Shown piece by piece: positions 8,558 through 16,193 of a stretch of DNA of 64,000 nucleotides. The DNA lies in assembly GCA_015689705.1 (NCBI GenBank), contig WVSN01000009.1:1-64000 (forward strand), given 5' to 3'. Each line of letters starts with the position of its first letter. Position 1 is the first letter of the stretch. Source of the DNA: Rhodobacterales bacterium HKCCE3408 (lineage in GTDB: Bacteria; Pseudomonadota; Alphaproteobacteria; Rhodobacterales; Rhodobacteraceae). The notes beneath the pieces were generated by a model that saw nothing but the letters and a program-made list of their open reading frames with translations, was not told where the DNA came from and made no database searches. The position numbers and the translations under genes are program-made.

Positions 8558-9603
8558 GAAAAAGTTGCCTTTTGTCCAGCCGCCTGCGTAAACGCGGCCC
8601 GGCGGTAATCGGTGGGGGACATGCCTTCGGATGCCCTGAATGCCCGGTTGAATGGGCCGATCGAGGCGAACCCCACGTCATAGGCGATGCTCAGCACGGC
8701 CCGGTCGAGTGTGTCCGGATCGACTAGCAATCGCTTGGCCTCGGCGATCCGGTAGCCATTGACGAAGCTCGGGAAGTTGCGAAAGCCCAGCACGGTGTTG
8801 ATGGCACGGCGAACCCTGTGTTCCTGGCTGTCGAGATGCGTGGCAAGCCTGCCGATGGTCAGCCCTTCCTCGCGCCAGAGCCCTGCGGCCATCGCTGCCT
8901 GTGCCTTGGCGGCTAGCGCGGTGTCGGCGGGCGCATGCGATGCAGACGGAGCCGCAGCCGCAGGTTTGGCCAGCCAGACCGTCGGTGAGAGGCGAACAGC
9001 CCAGATCAGGAACATCGCAGCGAGGGCCAGGAACACCGCGGCCTGCAATGCAAAGACCCAGGCCGGCAGATGACCCGCTTGGCCCGCCAGTTCCACCGCA
9101 GTGATCCCGATGACCACAGCGATGACGGCGAGCAGGAACATGCGCCGGAAGCCCCGTCGCGCCTCGACCAGGTCGTCGCGGGCACTCATCAGGATGGCAA
9201 GCAGCAGATGGCAGAAAAGCGCGATCACCGCCGCGCCTCTAAGCGGCTCGGTCAGCGGCACGGATGGGGGCAGCCATGCGGCGATAACGACCCCGATCAT
9301 GAGCGCGATCTGCCACCACTCGAAGGCGACATCGTCGAGAAACAGCTCCAGCGACGCCCAGTAGCCCAGGACCGGGGCGATCCCGGCCGCCAAGATCAGC
9401 AGCGGCCCGACCGGATTGGATGAGATCGGCATCGCGGGAGTGGACACCAAGAGATAGGCACAGAGCACCAAGCAGAATGCCGCGATCGACACCGATTTCC
9501 GAGTCGGACGAAGGCCGAGCAGAAAAATCAGTGCGCAAAGCGACAGGACCGCGATCGCTCCGCCGCGCAAGAACAGGTCCAGGACGGTCCATTGGGTGAA
9601 CAT
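8554..9603 (-). CDS. AraC-family regulator with N-terminal membrane domain
   Basis: 349 aa from the ATG at 9603; the open frame upstream to 9795 is polar and overlaps the divergent gene. Residues 1-215 contain six or seven hydrophobic segments, starting MFTQWTVLDLFLRGGAIAVL. After a proline/alanine linker comes a C-terminal AraC/XylS DNA-binding domain (about 245-345) with LTIGRLATHLDSQEHRVRRA and the second helix-turn-helix IAYDVGFASIGPFNRAFRAS. Such proteins sense a membrane or extracytoplasmic signal and bind DNA from the membrane. Divergent from the sterol desaturase gene, 167 nt away, which is its most likely target; co-transcribed with a GNAT gene. Confidence 0.88.
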   Translation of the reverse strand: MFTQWTVLDLFLRGGAIAVLSLCALIFLLGLRPTRKSVSIAAFCLVLCAYLLVSTPAMPISSNPVGPLLILAAGIAPVLGYWASLELFLDDVAFEWWQIALMIGVVIAAWLPPSVPLTEPLRGAAVIALFCHLLLAILMSARDDLVEARRGFRRMFLLAVIAVVIGITAVELAGQAGHLPAWVFALQAAVFLALAAMFLIWAVRLSPTVWLAKPAAAAPSASHAPADTALAAKAQAAMAAGLWREEGLTIGRLATHLDSQEHRVRRAINTVLGFRNFPSFVNGYRIAEAKRLLVDPDTLDRAVLSIAYDVGFASIGPFNRAFRASEGMSPTDYRRAAFTQAAGQKATFS

Positions 9604-9674
9604 GCGCCAAAAAGACGCGACCCCAGCCCGGCGGTCAACGCCCGGCGCATCGCCGATTCCGAAAGACTCGCCCT

Positions 9675-9707
9675 GATCCCGAATGAATTGCGCCGTTTTC
9701 CGGGATC
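9675..9707. promoter_or_regulatory. Inverted repeat in divergent promoter region
   Basis: GATCCCG (9675-9681) and CGGGATC (9701-9707) form a perfect 7-bp inverted repeat separated by 19 nt, midway between the AraC-type regulator and the desaturase. It could be an operator or chance; AraC proteins more often use direct repeats. Confidence 0.25.
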
Positions 9708-9770
9708 GGTGCGCGCATTCAGCAACGGTCGGCAATCCCTTCGCGCGAAGCAACCGGAAGGGATGAGCCC

Positions 9771-10970
9771 ATGACCACAGTCCTCGATGCGACAACGCAG
9801 ATCGCGGCCATCTATTCAGATGTCTTCGGTGGCGATCTGATGCGCTACATGTTGGGCGCAGGCGGTGTCTACCTCCTAATAAATACTGTACTCTCCCGGC
9901 GACTGGCCGCCCAGAAGATCGGGGAGCGGCCGATCCCGCAGGAACAGATTTGCAGGGAGGTCTTGGCCAGCCTGCGCACGGTGGCGATCTTTGCCGCGGC
10001 GGGCACGACGATCGCCTTCGGCGAGCGATCGGGCTTGATAGCGATCTATCACGACATCGCCGAGTACGGAATCGCGTATTTCTGGATCAGCACCGCGCTT
10101 CTGATCTTGCTGCACGACGCTTGGTTCTACTGGACCCACCGCGCGATGCACTATCCCCCAATCTACCGCAGGTTCCACCGGCTCCACCACCGGTCACACC
10201 GACCGACACCTTTCACATCCTACAGCTTCAATGCCGGCGAGGCTGTCGTGAACGGCGTCTACCTGCCCCTCGTCCTGCTCGTGCTGCCGGCGCACCCTCT
10301 GGCGCTTCTTATCTTCGTCAGCCACATGATGTTCCGTAACGCACTGGCGCATTGCGGATACGAGATTTTCCCGGCGCGCCGTGACGGGCGCCCGCTTTTC
10401 GGCTGGATGACAACCGTCACCCATCACGACATGCACCATGCGCATGCCGGCAGAAATCTCGGCTTCTACTTCAGCTGGTGGGACCGCTGGATGGGGACAG
10501 AGCATCCCGGCTATCTCGACGCCTTCCGCCGGGTCGGCCAGCCTCTCTCACCGTCCAGTCTCCGCGTTGGCATGGTCCTGGCGATCCTGCTCCTCGCGCT
10601 GGGCGCGGGCGGAGCCATGGCCGACGACCTGCAGGGGCGGTACGCCGCGCCGGGTCTCGAGATCATCGTCGAGTTCGCGCCCTGCGCCGCGGACGCGTCG
10701 GCCAGATGCGGGACAGTCGTATGGATCTGGGATCCGTCGGGCGTGCCGCAATGGCAGGTGGGCGACGTGATCCTGCCCGGTCTGTTCTTCGATGGCCGAC
10801 GCTGGAAGGGGCAGTTGACCAGCCCCCGGAAGGATCGGGCAAATCGGGGAACCGTGGCGCCGCATGGACCGGATCTGCTGTGCCTGAAAGGCTGCGCCGG
10901 TCCGATCTGCCAGGCCCAGACCTGGCGATCGGTCCGGTCACTGGCGCGTGCACTTGAGAGCGCGTCATGA
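9771..10970 (+). CDS. Sterol desaturase/fatty acid hydroxylase fused to DUF2147
   Basis: 399 aa, two-part protein. Residues about 25-255 form an integral-membrane di-iron oxygenase of the sterol desaturase family with its histidine clusters H115-DAWFYWTHRAMH127, H136-x2-HH-x2-H143 and H218-HDMHHAH225, ending in the typical FYFSWWDRWMGT. Residues 267-284 are a hydrophobic stretch ending AGGAMADD that resembles a signal peptide with cleavage site, and residues 287-385 match DUF2147 (GRYAAPGLEI, CGTVVWIWDP). A DUF2147 domain is normally a separate secreted protein, so this looks like a gene fusion that places it outside the membrane. The stop overlaps the methyltransferase start (ATGA). Hydroxylation or desaturation of a lipid is likely; the substrate is unknown. 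Confidence 0.82.
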   Translation: MTTVLDATTQIAAIYSDVFGGDLMRYMLGAGGVYLLINTVLSRRLAAQKIGERPIPQEQICREVLASLRTVAIFAAAGTTIAFGERSGLIAIYHDIAEYGIAYFWISTALLILLHDAWFYWTHRAMHYPPIYRRFHRLHHRSHRPTPFTSYSFNAGEAVVNGVYLPLVLLVLPAHPLALLIFVSHMMFRNALAHCGYEIFPARRDGRPLFGWMTTVTHHDMHHAHAGRNLGFYFSWWDRWMGTEHPGYLDAFRRVGQPLSPSSLRVGMVLAILLLALGAGGAMADDLQGRYAAPGLEIIVEFAPCAADASARCGTVVWIWDPSGVPQWQVGDVILPGLFFDGRRWKGQLTSPRKDRANRGTVAPHGPDLLCLKGCAGPICQAQTWRSVRSLARALESAS

Positions 10971-11698
10971 AACAGGTTGCGTCCCACCATGGCATCACGG
11001 ACCAGCCGCACAGACCCGCCCCGGGTCTGGGTCCCCAATCAGACGCATCTGTCAGCGGACGGGCCGACCGCCGAGGCAGTGTCTATGACCGGCTCGCACC
11101 GCGCTATGACAGGCTTCATCGGCGTTGGTTGAAATACGCGGGTGGAGAGGCCCAGGCGGCGCTGGAGGGCGCGGTGCGGGCGTTGATCCGGCCGAACATG
11201 GACATGCTGGATGTCGGCTGCGGGAACGGCGCGCTGATCCGGCGCCTTGTCGCGGACCGTATCGCACCTGAGCGCATCTGTGTCGTCGACACGTCGCAAG
11301 CCATGTTGGACCTTTGCGCCGATCTGCCTGCGTGCCGGGTTCGCGCGCCGATGCAGAACCTGCCCTTTCCGGATGCGAGTTTCGATCTCTTGACCTGCGC
11401 GTGGACGCTCGAAACCATCACAGAGAGGCACGTTGCCATCCGCGAAATGCAGAGAGTTATCAGACCAGGCGGATGGGCCTGCGTCGCCTTCTGCGCAAAA
11501 ACACAAAGCACTTCGTTGGTCGGTTGGATCATGCGTCGTGCCGTCGAGCTGCGTCGGGCAGGTGGCTTTCTCCACTTCCCGGATCTGCTGCGGGATTTCG
11601 GTCGCACGGACTTCTTCCAGGCGCGGCCTTTGCCCTGCCGTGGGCCCGCCGCAGCCATGCTTGTTCAAAGAACCGTGGAAAGACGACGTATGTCTTGA
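10967..11698 (+). CDS. Class I SAM-dependent methyltransferase
   Basis: 243 aa. The SAM-binding motif I is MLDVGCGNGALIRRL; motif II ERICVVDTSQAML and the post-motif FPDASFDLLTCAWTLETI follow in order (Methyltransf_11 arrangement). The first 30 residues are polar and variable. Translationally coupled to the desaturase fusion by ATGA at 10967-10970. The acceptor is not evident, but coupling to a membrane lipid oxygenase points to a lipid or lipid-derived substrate, which is inference. Confidence 0.85.
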   Translation: MKQVASHHGITDQPHRPAPGLGPQSDASVSGRADRRGSVYDRLAPRYDRLHRRWLKYAGGEAQAALEGAVRALIRPNMDMLDVGCGNGALIRRLVADRIAPERICVVDTSQAMLDLCADLPACRVRAPMQNLPFPDASFDLLTCAWTLETITERHVAIREMQRVIRPGGWACVAFCAKTQSTSLVGWIMRRAVELRRAGGFLHFPDLLRDFGRTDFFQARPLPCRGPAAAMLVQRTVERRRMS

Positions 11699-12034
11699 AG
11701 CTCATGAGCAATCGGCCCAAAGCGGACGTTCAGAGTTGGCACGCTTGCTGCGCGGCGGCATTTCGTACGCGGACGTTCGTCGCCATACTCAGCGTAGCTA
11801 ATGCGGTCCACCGTCTCCTTGGCGAACAGGTCAGATATCGAGTTGAGGGTCTGATACCGTTCGTGTCGAACAGCGCTGGGCGTTGGGCGTGGAATACTAT
11901 GAAGGTCTTCCGATAGTTCGCCATAGCGATGCAGACCAAGTAATGGGATAGCGCGGGTACGATGACAGAGACTATGCACAACCCATCCTTGGAACCCTTG
12001 ATCTGCAAATGGTCCCGAGCCGGTTTTGTAGGAC
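11699..12034. other. Gene-free gap after the methyltransferase
   Basis: 336 bases with no supportable gene. It carries a reversed fragment of the dispersed hairpin repeat at 11713-11733. Frames here are short and read through the repeat. Confidence 0.5.
11713..11733 (-). repeat. Fragment of dispersed hairpin repeat, reversed
   Basis: Read on the minus strand, the 21 bases give CTGAACGTCCGCTTTGGGCC and one further base. They match the left arm region of copy 1 (TGAACGTCCGCTATGGGCTC at 1331-1350) with few differences. Only half of the hairpin is present. Confidence 0.45.
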
Positions 12035-12589
12035 ATGTTTGTCCGCACGTTTGTCGTGGGGGACAACATCTTGAAGATTGAGATCGCCTTCGTTCGCTTG
12101 TCGGAGATCGAGCCCACCAAAATCGCAGATCACATGTCCGATCCGCGAGTAGCGGAGCACATGCCGCTCTTGAGGTCTACTTGGGATGAAGAGATGGCGG
12201 CGAAGTTCATACAAATGAAGGAAGCTTGCTGGACGGGGGACGGGCTGGGGCATTGGGCGTTTCTGGCCAACGGAAGATATGTCGGCTGGGGCGGCTTTCA
12301 GAAGGAAGGAGACGAGTGGGATTTCGGACTGGTGCTTCGACCCGAAGCTTTCGGACTCGGCAGGCGGATCGCAAGGAAAGCCATCGACTTTGCCATTGCT
12401 GACGCGCGCATTTCTTTCGTGACTTTTCTTCTGCCACCCTCTCGAAAGAAGCTTGGTGCACTCCAAAAACTTGGTGCTCGGCTGGTCGGCGAGGTCGAGT
12501 ACGACGGGGCTGCGTTCCTCAAGTTCCGGCTCGAGACTGAGAGCGCTGACGTTCGCACTTCAAAGCAAGGCGTTCACTCGGATACTTGA
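12035..12589 (+). CDS. GNAT N-acetyltransferase
   Basis: 184 aa as written; the true start may be internal, near KIEIAFVRLSEIEPTK, because the first dozen residues look like upstream sequence. The GNAT core is visible as GHWAFLANGRYVGWGGFQKE, the acetyl-CoA loop RPEAFGLGRRIARKAIDFA (about 113-131), and the C-terminal strand-helix LGALQKLGARLVGEVEYDG. Substrate unknown. It is isolated between two gene-poor stretches. Confidence 0.78.
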   Translation: MFVRTFVVGDNILKIEIAFVRLSEIEPTKIADHMSDPRVAEHMPLLRSTWDEEMAAKFIQMKEACWTGDGLGHWAFLANGRYVGWGGFQKEGDEWDFGLVLRPEAFGLGRRIARKAIDFAIADARISFVTFLLPPSRKKLGALQKLGARLVGEVEYDGAAFLKFRLETESADVRTSKQGVHSDT

Positions 12590-12868
12590 TCAAACGAAGG
12601 CCTGTTCGTGTGTGGATTACGTCGAGTGCAGATATTTCACGATGCTGCGGAGTGTCTTGCCCGCCCTAAGGGCACTTGAGGGTTCAGCCCCTTACGGCCC
12701 TTAGCGGACCTTTAGTCCCAGCTCACCATGATGCAGCGCGGTCCGTCAGAGCCGCCGTTCGCCGTGATTGCGAACCCCTGCTGCGGTCGGAGGTCATCTG
12801 TGCGGGACGACGCTGCCTTTCGTCAGATGCTGGCGAAGGGCGGCTTTGTACATCCGGTTCAGCCTGTC

Positions 12869-13390
12869 TCAATGGTTCTCCATTGCATGAACCCAAACTT
12901 TCGCCTCAGGTTCGTGCGGAGCTCGTTTTCCGTCCGTGATGGCACCTAGCCTCTTCGCCACGGCCTGCGAACGAGCATTCTCCCGGTCTATGTAGCTGTA
13001 TAGCCGATCTAACCCCAGCTCCTCGCGGGCCCATTTCTTGACGGCGATTGCAGCTTCGGTGGCGAAGCCTTTTCCCTCGCCCTCCTCGAAGAGATGCCAT
13101 GCCAACTCTATGTCCGGCCAGTTGGAATGCTTAATCAAGCCCACGCGCCCAACAGGCTGTCCTGTCTTCTTTTCAACGACGCTAAAGAAGCCAAAACCGT
13201 GCCAATGCCAGTGTCCGATTCCAGTCAGAAACCCAAACCAAGCCTGTTCCGCCGTGACGGTCTCTCCCTGCGCTTCCATCGATGGGGCGCTGGTCATGAA
13301 CCGGGTGAACGCCGGTAGATCATCCCGTTCAGGACCACGCAAAACCAATCTTTCGCTCGTTAGCACGGGTGCAGCAGAGAGATTATTCAT
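12869..13390 (-). CDS. GNAT N-acetyltransferase (RimJ/RimL type)
   Basis: 173 aa from the ATG at 13390 (MNNLSAAPVLTSERLVLRGP); an in-frame extension to 13456 lacks family character. The acetyl-CoA site is LFEEGEGKGFATEAAIAVKK and the C-terminal ENARSQAVAKRLGA is the usual N-x-x-S block. It resembles the GNAT at 8015-8557 in layout (for example GHWHWHGFGFFSVVEKKTG against GHWHHTGFGYWVVVARDDG), so the two may be paralogues brought in together. Confidence 0.85.
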   Translation of the reverse strand: MNNLSAAPVLTSERLVLRGPERDDLPAFTRFMTSAPSMEAQGETVTAEQAWFGFLTGIGHWHWHGFGFFSVVEKKTGQPVGRVGLIKHSNWPDIELAWHLFEEGEGKGFATEAAIAVKKWAREELGLDRLYSYIDRENARSQAVAKRLGAITDGKRAPHEPEAKVWVHAMENH

Positions 13391-13490
13391 TGGGTGCCTT
13401 TCCAGTCGCAAACGCTGGCTGAAGCCAAGTACAATAAAGATAACGCGCGCGCTCAACTAAAAGAGGTCGTTCGCGCCTGTTGCAGCATTT

Positions 13491-13586
13491 GTCCCTTTTT
13501 GGCTCAGAGCAGACCTTCGCTGCAGGCGCGAGCGTTGCGGTTCCGATACTGTCGGCTGAGCGGCAGCGATGCGGACAAAGCGGACC
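13491..13586 (+). repeat. Dispersed intergenic hairpin repeat, copy 2
   Basis: Shares 30 identical bases (13508-13537) with copy 1 and the tail motif ATGCGGACAAAGC. The left stem arm has diverged (GTCCCTTTTTGGCTC), so the hairpin is weaker than in copies 1 and 3. Confidence 0.65.
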
Positions 13587-13671
13587 TAGCCTGCGCGATG
13601 GTGATCGCCTCCTGCATTGACCGGTGACCGAGGTAGTTTAACTTGCCCGGAACATTGTTGGAGAGTGCCAT

Positions 13672-14271
13672 ATGACCCGTCCGAATTCCGCAGCAGCGAC
13701 CCTATCGCTCGCAATCCCGCTAACCCTCATTGCGTTTGCAGCCCAAGCCCATACTGGCGAAGGCATCAACACCGGGTTTGCGTCGGGTTTCTGGCACCCG
13801 ATCCTTGGTTGGGATCACGTCGTCGCGATGGTCGCCGTCGGTCTCTGGGGCGCGTTTCTCGGCGCGCCCGCGATCTGGATCTTGCCGGTCGTGTTTCCGC
13901 TGGTCATGGCTGTCGGCGGCGCACTCGGCGTCATCGGCGTGCCGCTCCCGGCCGTCGAAACGGGTATTGCCCTGTCCGGTGTCGTGCTCGGCTTGCTTAT
14001 CGCGTTTGCAGTGAGAGCGCCGATCTGGGTCGCGGCCGTCATCGTCGGGATCTTCGCGATCTTCCACGGCCATGCGCATGGAACGGAATTGCCGGAAGCA
14101 TTTTCGGCCTATGGCTACGCAGTCGGGTTCGTGGTTGGCACGGGCCTCCTCCATCTCCTCGGCATCGGCCTCGGCTTCCTGACGCGTTATCAGCAGGGCA
14201 AGATGGCGGTTCGTGGCGCCGGTGGCGTCATTGCTGCCGTGGGTGCGGCCTTCCTGTTCGGCATCGCCTGA
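13672..14271 (+). CDS. HupE/UreJ-family metal permease
   Basis: 199 aa. A signal-like first segment ending AQAHTGEG is followed by the hallmark ASGFWHPILGWDHVVAMVAV, whose histidines and aspartate are the conserved metal-site residues of the HupE/UreJ family, and later IFHGHAHGTELPEA with further histidines. Six to seven membrane helices. Family members import nickel or cobalt; no hydrogenase, urease or cobalamin gene is in view to tell which. A GGAGAG lies just upstream of the ATG. The next gene starts 7 nt after its stop. Confidence 0.88.
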   Translation: MTRPNSAAATLSLAIPLTLIAFAAQAHTGEGINTGFASGFWHPILGWDHVVAMVAVGLWGAFLGAPAIWILPVVFPLVMAVGGALGVIGVPLPAVETGIALSGVVLGLLIAFAVRAPIWVAAVIVGIFAIFHGHAHGTELPEAFSAYGYAVGFVVGTGLLHLLGIGLGFLTRYQQGKMAVRGAGGVIAAVGAAFLFGIA

Positions 14272-14278
14272 CGCTGTC

Positions 14279-14887
14279 ATGCGCAAGGCTGTCCTTGTAT
14301 CGCCGCTCGCGGCAACATTTGCCGCGAGCCGTGCTGAAGCGCACGCTTTCGAGATCGGGGCCGATTACTACTCGCAATTCCTGGAAGGCGCGTCGGTGGT
14401 ATTCACCTACCCGTCGCTTCTGCTACCGACGCTTGCCCTGGGCATTCTTCTGAGCCTCTGGCGCCTGGATGGCCTGCTGCGCGTCTGGCCGCTCTTCCTC
14501 ATCGGACTGGCGGCTGGTCTCGTGCTTGGTGCCTTTGTCGGTCCCGCTGTCTCCACGGTCCTGACGGCCGTCGGCGTCGTAACCGCTGCGCTCGCTGCTG
14601 TGCTCGGCCGTCATGTTTGGGCGGAGGCCGCAGTTCTGGCTCTGGCAACCGGTTTGCTGGTTACATCCGTAAGTCTCGAAGGGCATGGTCTCTTTGAACT
14701 CGGAGTGTTCATCTATCTGGGCATCCTGTTCGCGGCCAATATCGCACTCGCCTGGTCCGCGGCGATGGTGCGTCTCGCGCTGGAACAGATCGACCAACCG
14801 TGGGTGCGGATCGGCGGGCGGGTCGCGGCATCGTGGATCGGAGCGATCTTGGTGCTCATGCTGGCGTTCGCGATAGCAAATCCATAG
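14279..14887 (+). CDS. Multi-span membrane protein paired with HupE-like gene
   Basis: 202 aa from the ATG at 14279, 7 nt after the HupE-like stop; the frame is open upstream but only as antiparallel overlap. It begins with a hydrophobic segment and SRAEAHAFEIGADYYSQFLE, then about six membrane helices without charged residues apart from EGHGLFELG. No family is recognised with certainty. Position and the shared histidine-containing start (EAHAFE against QAHTGE) suggest a partner of the permease, perhaps in the same metal import step; that is inference. Confidence 0.68.
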   Translation: MRKAVLVSPLAATFAASRAEAHAFEIGADYYSQFLEGASVVFTYPSLLLPTLALGILLSLWRLDGLLRVWPLFLIGLAAGLVLGAFVGPAVSTVLTAVGVVTAALAAVLGRHVWAEAAVLALATGLLVTSVSLEGHGLFELGVFIYLGILFAANIALAWSAAMVRLALEQIDQPWVRIGGRVAASWIGAILVLMLAFAIANP

Positions 14888-14959
14888 CTTCATCGCATCA
14901 AGACTGCGACATCGGATGGGCCAAGAGCAGTGCGCGGGCCCGCCAAGCATCTGCAGAAG

Positions 14960-14987
14960 ATGTCCGCTTTGGGCTCTTAGCGGACAT
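14960..14987 (+). repeat. Dispersed intergenic hairpin repeat, copy 3 (core)
   Basis: ATGTCCGCT (14960-14968) and AGCGGACAT (14979-14987) form a perfect 9-bp stem around a 10-nt loop TTGGGCTCTT. The flank TCGCTGCAG is shared with copies 1 and 2, but the rest of the longer repeat is missing. Confidence 0.65.
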
Positions 14988-15130
14988 TCGCTGCAGCGCG
15001 ACAGATGGGCTTTCTCCGTAATAGACTCTGCCTTCGCGTCATCGCTTGATCGGAGGAAGCTGCTCGGCTTGTTCTGCCGACGGAACACGAGTTGTCTGTG
15101 TAATACGAAAGCTGGAACGGGTCGCGTTTG

Positions 15131-15145
15131 TGTTATAATATAACA
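15131..15145 (+). promoter_or_regulatory. Palindrome covering a -10 box, next to the start codon
   Basis: TGTTATAATATAACA is a 15-nt palindrome (arms TGTTATA and TATAACA around one base) that contains a perfect TATAAT at 15134-15139. The ATG of the next gene begins at 15149, so transcription from this box would start about 3 nt or less before the ATG, giving a nearly leaderless message. There is no Shine-Dalgarno sequence in front of the ATG, in agreement with this. Confidence 0.55.
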
Positions 15146-15148
15146 TTT

Positions 15149-15715
15149 ATGGCGTACGGCTCAGATACATCCTCCGCGGTCACGGCGGCGGACGCTTCGC
15201 TCGCGGATCAGGCTCCCGGCCGCACGGCGCCGCGGATTGAGGTCGTGGCCGAAGGTCAGGTTGAGGTTCACCTCTCCGACACAGACCAAGCCAAACGCCT
15301 CTATGGAACAAGGACCAATGAGGCAGCAGACCTGCTGCTGACAGCGGCGCTGAATGCTTTGGGCCAGAACGGCGCAGAATACATGAACCTCATGGCTGCG
15401 ATGGCGGTGGAGATGGAGCCGAGTGACGCGGTCGAGGGGATGCTGGTCACACAGATGACGGCAACGCACGTGGCGGTGACGAACATGTCCCGCCGGCTGC
15501 ATCACGCGGCATCTCCGGAATTGCGTGAAGCCTACGAACGCTCAATGACCCGTCTGAGCCGCACGTTCCTTTCACAGATGGACCAGCTGAAAAAATATCG
15601 CGCCAAGGCACAGCAAGTTGTCCGGGTCGAGCGGGTGGAAGTGAAGGACGGCGGCCAGGCCATCGTCGGCGATGTCAATTACAAGGCGGGGGGTAAGGAT
15701 GAAAACCGACGCTAA
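15149..15715 (+). CDS. Hypothetical protein (first of a phage-like pair)
   Basis: 188 aa from the ATG at 15149; an upstream TTG at 15128 is less likely because it would sit inside the palindromic promoter. Residues about 1-55 are low-complexity and polar; the remainder is helical, with NEAADLLLTAALNALGQNGA, an internal MAAMAVEMEPSDAVEGM block and a long helix before RVERVEVKDGGQAIVGDV. No family recognised. It overlaps the next gene by 17 nt. The layout, a helical protein followed by a Cys/His-rich HGG protein, is reminiscent of gene pairs in prophages and integrated elements, which is only a suggestion. Confidence 0.65.
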   Translation: MAYGSDTSSAVTAADASLADQAPGRTAPRIEVVAEGQVEVHLSDTDQAKRLYGTRTNEAADLLLTAALNALGQNGAEYMNLMAAMAVEMEPSDAVEGMLVTQMTATHVAVTNMSRRLHHAASPELREAYERSMTRLSRTFLSQMDQLKKYRAKAQQVVRVERVEVKDGGQAIVGDVNYKAGGKDENRR

Positions 15716-15971
15716 CCCCAAGAACCCGATCCAACGGTTACGTGACGCGCCCCGTTGCCGTGCCCTGGCAAAGTCGACCGGGGAGCGCTGCAAATGCCCT
15801 GCCGTTCGGGGCTGGCGGGTCTGCCGGGTCCACGGCGCACGCGGCGGTCATGCGGCCGGTCCGTCACATCCGCATTGGAAGCATGGAGGGCGGTCAAGGG
15901 AGGCTCTACGCGCTCGGAGGCTGGCGATTGAGCTTGCTGAAATTCCGGCCTGCAAAGGCCTCGATCACTAG
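15699..15971 (+). CDS. Small Cys/His-rich HGG-motif protein
   Basis: 90 aa from the ATG at 15699, preceded by GGGGTAAGG. The core is APRCRALAKSTGERCKCPAV, then WRVCRVHGARGGHAAGPS and HPHWKHGGRS. Four cysteines and six histidines in about 50 residues suggest a metal-binding fold, and the C-R-A-x-x-K-x-T-G-x-x-C ... HG-x-x-GG-x-x-x-GP order is the layout of the small HGGxSTGP-type proteins of unknown function. It overlaps the preceding gene by 17 nt and is probably translated with it. Confidence 0.65.
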   Translation: MKTDANPKNPIQRLRDAPRCRALAKSTGERCKCPAVRGWRVCRVHGARGGHAAGPSHPHWKHGGRSREALRARRLAIELAEIPACKGLDH

Positions 15972-16193
15972 GCGATCGAATTGAGCACAATCTCTTCAGC
16001 GACCTATCGCTAGTCAGAGATCCGGGATGCATCATTGTCGCGTAGCGCAGACACAAACGCCTCGTAGGCCCGTCGAAGCAGCGATAGTCGGTCTGACGTC
16101 GCTCTGTATGTGAGCATGCGGAAGCCCTGGCCAAGGCCATCCGATCGATAGTAAGGGCGCGTTGAAACCCCCGCTGCCCTCACGTGGCATCAA

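Noticed and set aside
11314-11916. 200-codon frame after the methyltransferase
   Set aside because: Starts inside the methyltransferase in another frame and runs through a repeat fragment; no family character.
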